From positions 1 to 56,204 of the forward strand of contig CBINGZ010000040.1 in the NCBI GenBank assembly GCA_966250335.1: a DNA stretch of 56,204 nucleotides. Direction: 5' to 3'. Below the pieces are notes generated by a model, which was not told the origin of the DNA, ran no database searches, and was given only the letters and a program-made list of their open reading frames with translations. This document shows, piece by piece, positions 1-8,199 of the stretch (within the stretch, counting starts at the first letter, position 1; each line of letters begins with the position of its first letter). The position numbers were made by a program, and so were the translations under genes. Source of the stretch: OLB7 sp966250335 (GTDB taxonomy: Bacteria > Bacteroidota > Ignavibacteria > OLB7).

Positions 1-2
1 CA

Positions 3-1526
3 GTGTACGAGCAATTGGGACACTATACCGGGGTCGGCACAACGAACTGCTGGACGACACCGGGCGGTCCCGGCGATGCTGACGGAGACGGTGTTCTCGA
101 TCCTCCTGTCGTCGGCTGCGATCGTTGCGTCGGAGTAAACGACCCATGGCAGGAGAACTACGACCAGGATGGGTTGATCGATGCCTGTGATCCGTGCCCT
201 ATGCAGGTAACGTGTCCTTCCAGCGACACCGCGATGATGCAGCCGACCCTTGAGCCGTGGGCGGCGTTGCAGACGGAGCTGGCAGAGTTGTACGTTTATG
301 GAAGTGGAAGTCAGGGACGAGTAGCCGTGTATCGGGCGGATACCTTGCGCGATACTACGAAGTACATCAACAACGTGTACACGAGATTCGTGGGCAAGAA
401 AGAGTATGAACTGAAAGATCATCTCGGGAACGTGCGCATGGTTGTAAGCGATGTCAAACTGAACAGCAATACTATCGGTATGGCGGTATTCAGTGCAAAG
501 GTGTTGGCTGTGAACAACTACTATGCGTTTGGGATGCTGGAGCCTGGGCGGAGTTGGCAGAGCAGTGGATACAGGTATGGCTTTAACGGAAAGGAGAGTG
601 ATGATCTGTGGAAGAGATCAGCTAATTCTGAGGTGGGAACTGGGGGAAGTCTGGACTATGGAGGGAGAATTTATGATCCCAGGCTGGCACGATGGATGAG
701 TACTGATCCAAGTGAGTCAAAGTATCCGTCTCACAGCCCGTATATATCGTTTGAGGATAATCCGGTTTATTTTAATGATCCAACTGGTAATGATGCTGAG
801 ATCACCATCAAAGGAAATGACGTGAAAGTGAAAGTTGTTATTATAGTTTATGGTGAAGATGCAACAGCTGAACTTGCAGCTGAAATGCAGAAGGATCTTA
901 TGAAAGCTTGGAATCATCCTACAGATGAAAAAGGCTGGTCGTATAATCATACAGTCACAGACAACAACATGGTGCAATATACGGATCAGTACAATGTTAA
1001 GTTTGATATAGAGGTGAAGGTATGGTACGGTCCTCCTGCTTCGGCAACCGATGTGACTGGGCAGGCGGGAGGTAAGACAACGGTAAACCTTCTCGCAGGC
1101 TATACACGTGCAATGGATGGAAGCTTAGGAGTAATTAACTATATTAAACTAACTCATGATCCTGATGATCTTGTAGAGGGGTCCATCAGCTTCGTCGATT
1201 ATAGAACTGGTCAACTTGGGAATTGGGATTCAAGGTACGATGAGTACTTTCATGAATTCGGTCACTTGCTAGGCCTTTTTGATAAATACAAGGTGACCTA
1301 CATTGACGGTGTGCGCAATACGGATCCTAAAATAGGTTGGGAGGGAAATATTATGGCCGATATGAACGGCGTAGTCGAGCAGAAAAATATCGACATTATC
1401 ATGAGTAAGATTATGTCGGCTTATAATAAGGAGCTGGGAAAAATAGTCGATAATCAAATGGAATTTGTAAATTTTCAGCGAACAGGTGAGGCTCGTTTTA
1501 ACTATGAGCCGTATCCCGCTCCATAA
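3..1526 (+). CDS. RHS-type polymorphic toxin with metzincin-like zinc-protease tail (5' partial)
   Basis: The frame is open to the left edge, so this is the 3' part of a longer gene; 507 residues are visible. The first ~70 residues carry Asp-rich, Cys-containing stretches (DADGDG, DQDGLIDACDPCP) like thrombospondin type 3 calcium repeats. Residues ~135-260 are a Bacteroidota-type RHS core: KDHLGNVRMVV, YYAFGMLEPGRSWQSSGYRY, FNGKESDD, then RIYDPRLARWMSTDP and a final NPVYFNDPTGNDAE, where such proteins normally switch to a variable toxin tail. The tail (~260-507) contains HEFGHLLGLFD at 417-427, the HExxHxxGxxD zinc site of metzincin peptidases, followed by NIMADM with Met451 as a plausible Met-turn. 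Base composition becomes much more AT-rich at the switch, as expected for an exchangeable toxin module. The family is known from polymorphic toxin systems; the protease target is unknown and activity is inference. Confidence 0.85.
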   Translation: MYEQLGHYTGVGTTNCWTTPGGPGDADGDGVLDPPVVGCDRCVGVNDPWQENYDQDGLIDACDPCPMQVTCPSSDTAMMQPTLEPWAALQTELAELYVYGSGSQGRVAVYRADTLRDTTKYINNVYTRFVGKKEYELKDHLGNVRMVVSDVKLNSNTIGMAVFSAKVLAVNNYYAFGMLEPGRSWQSSGYRYGFNGKESDDLWKRSANSEVGTGGSLDYGGRIYDPRLARWMSTDPSESKYPSHSPYISFEDNPVYFNDPTGNDAEITIKGNDVKVKVVIIVYGEDATAELAAEMQKDLMKAWNHPTDEKGWSYNHTVTDNNMVQYTDQYNVKFDIEVKVWYGPPASATDVTGQAGGKTTVNLLAGYTRAMDGSLGVINYIKLTHDPDDLVEGSISFVDYRTGQLGNWDSRYDEYFHEFGHLLGLFDKYKVTYIDGVRNTDPKIGWEGNIMADMNGVVEQKNIDIIMSKIMSAYNKELGKIVDNQMEFVNFQRTGEARFNYEPYPAP

Positions 1527-1931
1527 TCTCAGTTTGCGCAGCCTGCCTTTGAAGTAATCGAAATATCCTATCGGAAGGTACAGCTTCTTAAGAAACAAGG
1601 CCTTCAATGGCGCAATTAGGTCTTTCTTGTAGGTGGGATATGGGCTGTGAAGGCTGAGCTGCATTGCAATAGAGTGATGAACTTGTATCGAGGTCATTAG
1701 GAGTAATGATGCTCCCAGTGAGTGTGGCATTGCTTCGTGATCGGAAGTATACTTGTCACAGTGCGGGTTAGATCCCTACTGCTCAATAAGCTGCTGGTAA
1801 CGGCAAATGCATATCATTCTGTGAGTAATAATATGAGATGCGTGGTTCCGGTCTTTGCTGGTCTCAGTTGTTGTCTACGTGGATACCCATGTGAGGCGAT
1901 ACCACAAATTGGTCGTGGTCTTGTGCGCACT
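1527..1931. other. gene-free AT-rich stretch after the toxin
   Basis: About 400 bases lie between the toxin stop and the chosen start of the LRR lipoprotein. A plus-strand frame in phase with the LRR gene opens with GTG at 1722, but its first 70 residues look non-coding. A minus-strand frame crosses ~1530-1730 and reads like a Lys/Leu-rich peptide, but it continues into the antisense of the toxin and has no convincing start. I see no terminator hairpin or clear promoter. Confidence 0.4.
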
Positions 1932-2864
1932 ATGTTGGTGCTCTTCATCGCCTGCATATTAGCATGTGATCGTGTGAAGCCAATCCAGCAAACCAAGGCA
2001 ACTGTTTCCTCAGATACCTTAGTGCATGCTAAGGTGTCTGAGCCGGATAGTCTTGCTGCCGCGTTGAAACAACCTGATGAGGTCGTTATTATGCGGCTAT
2101 ATTGTAAAGATGAACCTGTAGATCCTACTGTCTTTTCGAGATTCGTAAATATGGAGGAATTGTATGTGTACGGAGATTGTAATATCGATTTTAGCGAGCT
2201 GTTCGTTGCATTAGCAGATCTTCGCAAACTCAAGGAAGTTGACCTGACTGTGCCACATCTCACTCAGCTCCCACCAAGCATAGGAATGCTTCGGTATGTG
2301 AAACACGTGGAAATATCGTATGGCGCAATGACTCATCTGCCCAAAGAGATCGGGCGGTTGACACAGTTGCAAGTGTTGCGCATACTTCGTAACAGGCTGT
2401 CTAGTCTTCCGGATAGTCTGGCTGCACTCCATAGTCTCCGTGAACTGGACGTTATGGGAAATCGACTCCGGACTCTGCCAGCTGGCTTTAGCGCGCTTAG
2501 TAATCTGGAAGAACTGAATATCACTAAGAATCCTAATATTGACCTGAAACAACTGTTCGACATTCTTGGTGAAATGAAAGGGCTCCGTCGATTGGATATT
2601 AGAGGATGTAAGATTACAACCTTGCCTGATAACATCCATAAGCTTCAATCGTTAGAGCAGCTTGATCTCGGGGAGAACCGAATCCGTAGATTACCATCCA
2701 CATTCCAACAACTGAAGAATCTTCGTTCCGTAAGGTTGAGATTTAATCCTATTAATCTGCAAAACAAGGATACATTAAATCATTGGAAGTTATTGATGCC
2801 GGATTGCCAATTCTATATTGATTCATACGAGAGGCCATCCGATAAGAGGACCAAAAAAAGCTGA
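1932..2864 (+). CDS. leucine-rich-repeat lipoprotein, possible immunity partner of the toxin
   Basis: From ATG 1932 the product is 310 residues and starts MLVLFIACILACDRV, a short signal peptide ending in a lipobox (ILAC), which is why this start was chosen over an in-frame GTG at 1722. The rest is a run of about eight or nine leucine-rich repeats of ~23 residues (for example LPKEIGRLTQLQVLRILRNR and LPDNIHKLQSLEQLDLGENR), ending near residue 300. LRR proteins bind other proteins. A lipid-anchored periplasmic or surface LRR protein directly behind a secreted protease toxin, in the same AT-rich composition, could be its immunity protein; that role is inference. It might equally be an unrelated surface LRR protein. 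No good ribosome binding site is visible, which is common in Bacteroidota. Confidence 0.7.
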   Translation: MLVLFIACILACDRVKPIQQTKATVSSDTLVHAKVSEPDSLAAALKQPDEVVIMRLYCKDEPVDPTVFSRFVNMEELYVYGDCNIDFSELFVALADLRKLKEVDLTVPHLTQLPPSIGMLRYVKHVEISYGAMTHLPKEIGRLTQLQVLRILRNRLSSLPDSLAALHSLRELDVMGNRLRTLPAGFSALSNLEELNITKNPNIDLKQLFDILGEMKGLRRLDIRGCKITTLPDNIHKLQSLEQLDLGENRIRRLPSTFQQLKNLRSVRLRFNPINLQNKDTLNHWKLLMPDCQFYIDSYERPSDKRTKKS

Positions 2865-2912
2865 CCTACTTGACAGGTATATAGCCGTGGACAGATATCG
2901 TACACTACGAGC

Positions 2913-3707
2913 ATGAGCCATCTCAAATCCTACCTCACCCTCCTCACCGGCTACATGCGCGTCAACTGGCGTAGTTCGCTGGAGTATCGGGCCAACTTCG
3001 TGTTCGAGCTGCTCCTTTCGGCGATCGAGGTGGGGATGTATCTGTTCTACTGGAAGCTCTTCTTCTCGATGGCGGGGGGGATTCCGGGGGCGACGTATGA
3101 GCAGCTTGTGGCGCTGGTGGCGTTCAACCATGTGATCTACGCAGGGGCGGAGACGCTGCTGGGACGGAATCTGTGGGAGGCCTCGTTCACCATCATCTCG
3201 GGACACCTGGATGTCTTCCTGGCGCAGCCGAAGTCGGTGCTGTTTCAGTTGTTCATGTCGGGGGCGAATCCGTTCGGGCTCGTGCAGATCTTCAACGGGA
3301 CGATTGTCTATTTCCTTGTGGTCCCGCCGACTTTGGGGAGTATCGCCATGTACCTGTTCGGGCTTGTCGTGGGGAGTCTGATCTTCGCCTCGTGGATCGT
3401 GATGATCCATACGCTCACGTTCAGGATCGGGAACTCGGTGGTGGTGCTGAAGCTCACCTCGGTGATTCTCCACTTTGCGAAGAAGCCGGCGAAGATCTTC
3501 TCGTTCGGGGTGAGGTTCGTGCTGTATACGGTGGTGCCGGCGGCCTATCTCGGCTCGATTCAGTCGGATCAGGCGTTCCAGCCTGATGCGTGGATGCTTC
3601 TCCTTCTGGCGGCTCTTGCCGTCGTCTCTCCCCTCCTCGCGAGCTTCGTCTTCCGGCTCGGGCTCAAGAAGTACGAGAGCGGCAACCTGATAGGGGTCCG
3701 TATGTGA
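2913..3707 (+). CDS. ABC-2 type transporter permease (DUF990/COG3694-like)
   Basis: A 264-residue inner-membrane protein with about six hydrophobic segments, length and pattern typical of the COG3694 (DUF990) permeases: an N-terminal MRVNWRSSLEYRANFVFELL, then a membrane segment, a central QLVALVAFNHVIYAG region, FLAQPKSVLFQLFMS, and a C-terminal FRLGLKKYESGNL that matches the usual end (RxGLxxYxSG). These permeases usually work with a second permease of the same kind and an ATP-binding subunit; neither is adjacent here, so the partners are elsewhere or lost. The gene begins 48 bases after the LRR gene; a TTGACA at 2870-2875 lies between them but no matching -10 box is convincing. GC content returns to the high genome level here, so the toxin/LRR island seems to end before this gene. 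Confidence 0.8.
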   Translation: MSHLKSYLTLLTGYMRVNWRSSLEYRANFVFELLLSAIEVGMYLFYWKLFFSMAGGIPGATYEQLVALVAFNHVIYAGAETLLGRNLWEASFTIISGHLDVFLAQPKSVLFQLFMSGANPFGLVQIFNGTIVYFLVVPPTLGSIAMYLFGLVVGSLIFASWIVMIHTLTFRIGNSVVVLKLTSVILHFAKKPAKIFSFGVRFVLYTVVPAAYLGSIQSDQAFQPDAWMLLLLAALAVVSPLLASFVFRLGLKKYESGNLIGVRM

Positions 3708-3723
3708 TTCTCTCTTTCTTAAA

Positions 3724-3796
3724 CTCTGTGTCCTCTGTGACTCCCTATTCATTTTTCTTAAGAGAAATATAACAGGGAGCCACAGAGGACACAGAG
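3724..3796. repeat. inverted pair of a dispersed repeat, probable bidirectional terminator
   Basis: Two 23-base arms (3724-3746 and 3774-3796) are inverted with a single mismatch around a 27-base AT-rich spacer. Each arm contains the same core (agggag..cacagagg.cacagag) found in direct orientation at 18059-18081 and 20244-20266. It lies between convergent genes ending at 3707 and 3825, so the RNA hairpin could terminate both. Purine-rich sequence (gagaagagag) follows, as in the other copies. Confidence 0.7.
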
Positions 3797-3824
3797 ATAA
3801 GAGAAGAGAGATAAGAGAAGAGAG

Positions 3825-5969
3825 TTAGGGGCAGGGAGGGTCGCAGAGCTGGCGGAAGCGGCCGGGCTCGGGGAGGGCCCCTGCCTGCACCGGGGGGAGA
3901 TTCTCCATCGGCACGCTCACCAGCACGCTCACCGATCTTTGCTGCTCCATTGCCACCGTTTCCTGCGAGATCGCACGGCCGATCGCCTCCACCTTCAGCA
4001 GTCCGGAGTTCTTGAACCTCCTGTAATCGGGCACCTGTTCCTCCCATACCCTGTCGAGGAGGAGCGCCGTGTAGTAGGCCCGCAACTGACTGAGAAGCTG
4101 ATTCCCTCCCGCCTTCGACTCGCGGAACCCGGTGCCTCCCTTGAGGATGCCGTCCACGATGTAGGGGCTGTCGTCCGTGCGCATCTTGACGTAGCTCGTG
4201 TTCAGATCGATATCGGGTCCGGTGTAGGCGCAGGTCTTGTCCAGGGGACGGGGATCGGTCCAGCCGACCACCTCCACATTCACGTTCTTGCCGTCGCGGA
4301 TCGCACGCTGCACGCAGTCGTACTCCAGGGCGGAGCGCATCGCCTCCACCAGCTTCACGATCGCGGAGTCAACCTCGCGGGCACGGAAGTTCCTGACCTT
4401 CGGGTCGGCGACCTCGCGCAGGTCGATGCAGGCGGAGTTCGGTTGCCGCATGCGCGCTACCTGCGGCGGCTCGAACTTCAGCGCATAGCGATAGATCTCG
4501 TTCTCCTCGCAGGCGAGCTGCGGTTCCTTGTAGTCCACTCTGGCACAGAGGGAGTCGGGGAAGACCGAGGTGCAGGGAGCGTAGTCGGCGAACTGCAAGG
4601 TGGTGGGGCACCAGTAGCCGGTCACGAAGAACCTGACGTTCTTGATGCGGAAGTCCTGAACGCAGCTGTCGGTTCGGAGCGCCGCGGTGTCCCACAGGTA
4701 GAGTGTGTGGGTCAGGCGCTTGGCGCAGAGGAGATCGACAAGGAGTGTGTCGGTTGATGCGATATAATCGCGCGAGGGTGAATCGGCCGTGACGAGCATC
4801 CTGCGGTATCGCTGGTCGTACGACGGGTCGGCCTGCCTGGGGCGCACGATCGGGATCATCGTCTCCCCCCTGCCGTCCGATCGAAGTGAGCTTTTCTGTC
4901 CGTTGGCGAGATCGGTGATATGAACCGTGGTGCTGAACGGATCGGTGCGGTCCTCTCCCGATTTGCGCGTGCGGAGCTGGACACTGAGGAGCAGCGTGTC
5001 CTGCTGTTCGGGCATTCTGAGGGAGAATATATCGTAATCCTTAATTCCTCCCTCGCTTCTGTTGCTGGAGAAGAGGAACCATGTTCCTCCCGGCGAGAAG
5101 AGGGGATGACCTTCATCCGAGCCGTCGGCGTTGACGCCGGCCAGATTTATAGGTTCGGCGCGCCCCACCGTCAAGCCGGTCGCCGGGTCGCGACGGATCC
5201 GCCAGATATCGTAGTCGCCGCCGATCGTCTGGTTGGTGGCGTAGTAGAGATAGTCGTCGGCCGCCGCGAAGGGGGTTTGTTCGGCGTACTCGCGGGTGTA
5301 GGTCCCTTCCAGCAGGACCGGAGCGCTCCACGATCCGTCGGCGTTCTTTGTGGAGAGAAAGATATCGGTCAGCAGACTGCCCGGCATTCTCCGGTCGGAA
5401 GCGAAGTAGAGATGTCGTCCGTCCGGAGAGAGGGTCGGCGTATCGTCCCACGATGCGGAGTCGAGCGCGTCCAGTCGGTTGACCGTCCAGTTTCCGTCGC
5501 GGCCGACGATCATCTCGTAGAGATCGTTCTCGTAGTATTTCCCGTCGACCGTGCGGTTGCTGACGAAGATCCCTCTGTCCGTATCGCAGTACGAGAATGC
5601 AGGGACGCCGTCCATGATCACGGCGTTCTTGTCCAGGGGGAGGATGTTCACCGGATAGGGGAGCGGCTGCGGATCGAGCGCGGTCGGTCGCGACTCGTTG
5701 ATCGCCGCCCGCATGAGCCTGCGGGATCGGAGCTCGGCGAACCCGTTCGAGGTGGTATACCACAGCTCCTGTCCCCCCTCCGAGCGCCGGAAGGCGGCCG
5801 CGTAGTCATCCCCCTCCGTGTTCAGCTCATGAAACGGAACCGGCTGGGCGGATACCCCCTGGACCAGTGCAAGAAGCGCTGCGACCGTTGCCGGCAGCAG
5901 AAGACCGAAGATGCGCCCTCCCGACCGAACCGATGCGCTACGCGATACCGTGCCGTATGAAATGCTCAT
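3825..5969 (-). CDS. PD40 beta-propeller protein with divergent OmpA-like C-terminus
   Basis: 714 residues with an N-terminal signal peptide (hydrophobic LLLPATVAALLALVQGVSAQ). Residues ~40-330 contain several PD40/WD40-like beta-propeller blades: PTLSPDGRHLYFASDRR, YLYYATNQTIGGDYDIW and HPLFSPGGTWFLFSSNRSEG. A middle region carries many Cys residues. The C-terminal ~200 residues have OmpA-like elements (VNVEVVGWTDPRPLDKTC and a later EAIGRAIS/EQQRSVSVLV) but with a long insertion, so peptidoglycan binding is uncertain. PD40 plus OmpA is the layout of PorE-like T9SS or envelope-anchoring proteins. It is the last gene of a minus-strand run starting at 9279 (gaps of 79 and 123 bases). Exact role unknown. 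Confidence 0.75.
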   Translation of the reverse strand: MSISYGTVSRSASVRSGGRIFGLLLPATVAALLALVQGVSAQPVPFHELNTEGDDYAAAFRRSEGGQELWYTTSNGFAELRSRRLMRAAINESRPTALDPQPLPYPVNILPLDKNAVIMDGVPAFSYCDTDRGIFVSNRTVDGKYYENDLYEMIVGRDGNWTVNRLDALDSASWDDTPTLSPDGRHLYFASDRRMPGSLLTDIFLSTKNADGSWSAPVLLEGTYTREYAEQTPFAAADDYLYYATNQTIGGDYDIWRIRRDPATGLTVGRAEPINLAGVNADGSDEGHPLFSPGGTWFLFSSNRSEGGIKDYDIFSLRMPEQQDTLLLSVQLRTRKSGEDRTDPFSTTVHITDLANGQKSSLRSDGRGETMIPIVRPRQADPSYDQRYRRMLVTADSPSRDYIASTDTLLVDLLCAKRLTHTLYLWDTAALRTDSCVQDFRIKNVRFFVTGYWCPTTLQFADYAPCTSVFPDSLCARVDYKEPQLACEENEIYRYALKFEPPQVARMRQPNSACIDLREVADPKVRNFRAREVDSAIVKLVEAMRSALEYDCVQRAIRDGKNVNVEVVGWTDPRPLDKTCAYTGPDIDLNTSYVKMRTDDSPYIVDGILKGGTGFRESKAGGNQLLSQLRAYYTALLLDRVWEEQVPDYRRFKNSGLLKVEAIGRAISQETVAMEQQRSVSVLVSVPMENLPPVQAGALPEPGRFRQLCDPPCP

Positions 5970-6048
5970 GATTCCTGCTCTATGCTGTGCGAGTACAAAT
6001 CGTCTCTTAATGCGATGCGTGCGGGACCGGCCGCGCCGCTCCTTCAGA

Positions 6049-8076
6049 TTATATCGGGTAGCAGATCTCGAAGCAGATCTCCGGCACCGCGTTCACAGGA
6101 TCGTTTGTCCTGTCCAGCCGGATTGCCCGTATCCACATCACGGCGCAGAAGCGGGCGCCGTCGCCTCCGATGCTCAGCAGGAGCACATCTCCTTCCTGAA
6201 CGCCCGAGATCGTCCCTGTCCCGTTTCCATCGCATTGCGACTGGTAATCCCCTACCCGCTGGCAGATGTTCTCATTCTGCGTCAGCGAGATGTTGTCGAT
6301 CTTTCTGAAGAGGACATAAGGGCTGCCGCCGCTCGGGGAGCCGGAGGCGAGGGTCACGCTCGTCGGGGCTGCGTTGTTGTTGAAGCTCTCGACATAGATC
6401 GCAAGCGCTTCCTTCGCGTCGCTCGGCTGGGAGACGAGCGACCCTTCAGGAAGAAGATCGACTCCCACCTTGTATTCGCCCCCCTTGGAGCCCCACTGCT
6501 TGTAGCAGTTGTCGTTGAAGTTCAGGCAGGGGAAGAGGGCGTCGCCCGTGAGCGAGATCGTGGAGGGGCTGCACGACGGCAGGCCCGTTATCGAGAGCTG
6601 GCCGGTGAACCTGCTCCTGACCGGATTCGTCCTGTTCCCGTTCGGCGGCCAGTAGTCGACCGAGCGCGGTTTGAATCGTATCTCGAAGCATGCCCGTTCC
6701 CCCGGCTCCACGGTCAGGCTGGAGGGGCTGACCTCCCACACGTCGGGGTTCGCCGTGATCGCGGCCGTGACGTTCAGGTCGCATTCTCCGGTGTTGATGA
6801 CGCAGTAGCGTTTCGCCCGGGAGGGATCGTCCCGATCGACGCACTGTTCGAACGTGCTGTCGACCGTCACCAGCGTCGAGTCGTTCGCGGGGGTGCGGAC
6901 CACGTTGCAGACCCCCTCGCCGCCGCGGCCGTGGTAGACCACGCGGAGTCCCGTCGGGCAGTCGGTGACCGAGCCGTCGGGGTTCTGCTTGTGGATCGTG
7001 TAGGCGATCTCCCGCGTGTAGACCTGTCGGCTCTTCGGGGCGAATCGCACTTCGATAGAATTGATCGAGCCTCCCGGCGGAATCGTCCGTTCCGTCGCGC
7101 TGCCGCCGTCCAGCGACACCACCGAGAACTCCGGATCGCCCGGCGTCGGCACCAGCCTGAAGACCAGGTTGCACGACTCGTTGGTGTTCCTGATCGGGCC
7201 GATCGGAATCGAGATCCTGTTCTGCACGGAGTTGACGCAGACGGTATCCTCGGTCGTCGCCGAGGGATAGTCGAGGGTCACGTTCGCGGGGGGACAGTCG
7301 CACGGCTGCGCCGCCACCGCCTCCACATTCAGTTCGATATCCGATGTAAAGCAGGGCTGTCCGTTCGCCGTGCCGGAGAGGGTCACATCATAGCTGTTCC
7401 TGCTGCTCTGCGAGTTCGCGGGGAATGTGAAGGTGAAGCAGGTCATGAACTTCGATCCCGGTGGAACCGGTGTGTTCATCGGAACGGGGTTGCCGTCGAT
7501 GAAGAGCTCGGTCCTTGCGTTCGCGGGGAGCGCGGGAGTGGAGGCGAGAGTCAGATTGAGCGGAGCGCCGGCACTGTTCACGTAATCCGGCGTGCAGCCG
7601 GTGACGGTCGTCTCCCTGGTAAGATCGCAGTAGAGATCGAACGTCTCGTTGAACGATGCTCCGCAGTTGACGTTCACCTGCCTGTTGAATCTGTAGACCA
7701 GCGTCGTATCGAGGCAGATCTTCACCGAGTCGACGATTCTGGAGGCGTTGGCGAACTCGGCCGTCGCCGGGGGATCGACCTCGAAGACCACCACCCCGGA
7801 GTCTACGGCCAGCGGCACGGGAATCGTCTCCTGAAAGACGCCGTTCCCCTGTTCCCCCATCGGCTTGAACGCCGTGAGGGGCTGTCCCTTGAGCGAGAGC
7901 GCCCAGCGGACCGAGGCGCCGGGGACAGCCTTCTGCGCACCGTCGCGGACCTCGATGGTCGTGACCATGTCGCCGGTGACGTCGGTCGGTTCGGTTGCCT
8001 CCTGGCAGCTCAGGCCGATCAGCGCAAGCATGGCCGTCAGCGCGCCGCGCATGAAGCGAAGTGCCTTCTGTTTCAT
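6049..8076 (-). CDS. large lipoprotein with choice-of-anchor (ASH-like) domains
   Basis: 675 residues beginning with a lipoprotein signal peptide that ends LIGLSC (Cys24). The body contains beta-sandwich repeats of the choice-of-anchor/ASH type: NSIEVRFAPKSRQVYTREIA and ERACFEIRFKPRSVDYWPP, each with the 'RFxPxxxxxY' signature and preceded by PGGS- or PGER-type turns, and ending ISLTGDALF. About twenty Cys residues occur in pairs, consistent with disulphides outside the cytoplasm. The last ~120 residues (from FNDNCYKQWGSKG) are unlike the repeats. It is probably displayed on the outer membrane; no enzymatic motif is visible. It sits in the middle of the 3825-9279 envelope cluster. Confidence 0.75.
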   Translation of the reverse strand: MKQKALRFMRGALTAMLALIGLSCQEATEPTDVTGDMVTTIEVRDGAQKAVPGASVRWALSLKGQPLTAFKPMGEQGNGVFQETIPVPLAVDSGVVVFEVDPPATAEFANASRIVDSVKICLDTTLVYRFNRQVNVNCGASFNETFDLYCDLTRETTVTGCTPDYVNSAGAPLNLTLASTPALPANARTELFIDGNPVPMNTPVPPGSKFMTCFTFTFPANSQSSRNSYDVTLSGTANGQPCFTSDIELNVEAVAAQPCDCPPANVTLDYPSATTEDTVCVNSVQNRISIPIGPIRNTNESCNLVFRLVPTPGDPEFSVVSLDGGSATERTIPPGGSINSIEVRFAPKSRQVYTREIAYTIHKQNPDGSVTDCPTGLRVVYHGRGGEGVCNVVRTPANDSTLVTVDSTFEQCVDRDDPSRAKRYCVINTGECDLNVTAAITANPDVWEVSPSSLTVEPGERACFEIRFKPRSVDYWPPNGNRTNPVRSRFTGQLSITGLPSCSPSTISLTGDALFPCLNFNDNCYKQWGSKGGEYKVGVDLLPEGSLVSQPSDAKEALAIYVESFNNNAAPTSVTLASGSPSGGSPYVLFRKIDNISLTQNENICQRVGDYQSQCDGNGTGTISGVQEGDVLLLSIGGDGARFCAVMWIRAIRLDRTNDPVNAVPEICFEICYPI

Positions 8077-8199
8077 CGATGTTGTCGGTGTATATGGACG
8101 CTCTCAGCCGTATCCGTCTCTTCAGGAGTCGGCGCCCGATCCTGCGGCGGACGCCTCCCCTCGTATCGATCTATTGCTATTGTTCGATAGGCCGACCGG

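Noticed and set aside
1269..1730. Minus-strand frame of 153 codons
   Set aside because: More than half lies antisense to the toxin tail, and no start or family match is visible; kept only as a low-interest remnant.
5911..8190. A 759-codon plus-strand frame
   Set aside because: It is Arg/His-rich antisense of the lipoprotein gene at 6049-8076, which has a lipobox and family motifs. The same holds for long plus-strand frames over 12412-14217, 20394-24448 and 34041-35696.
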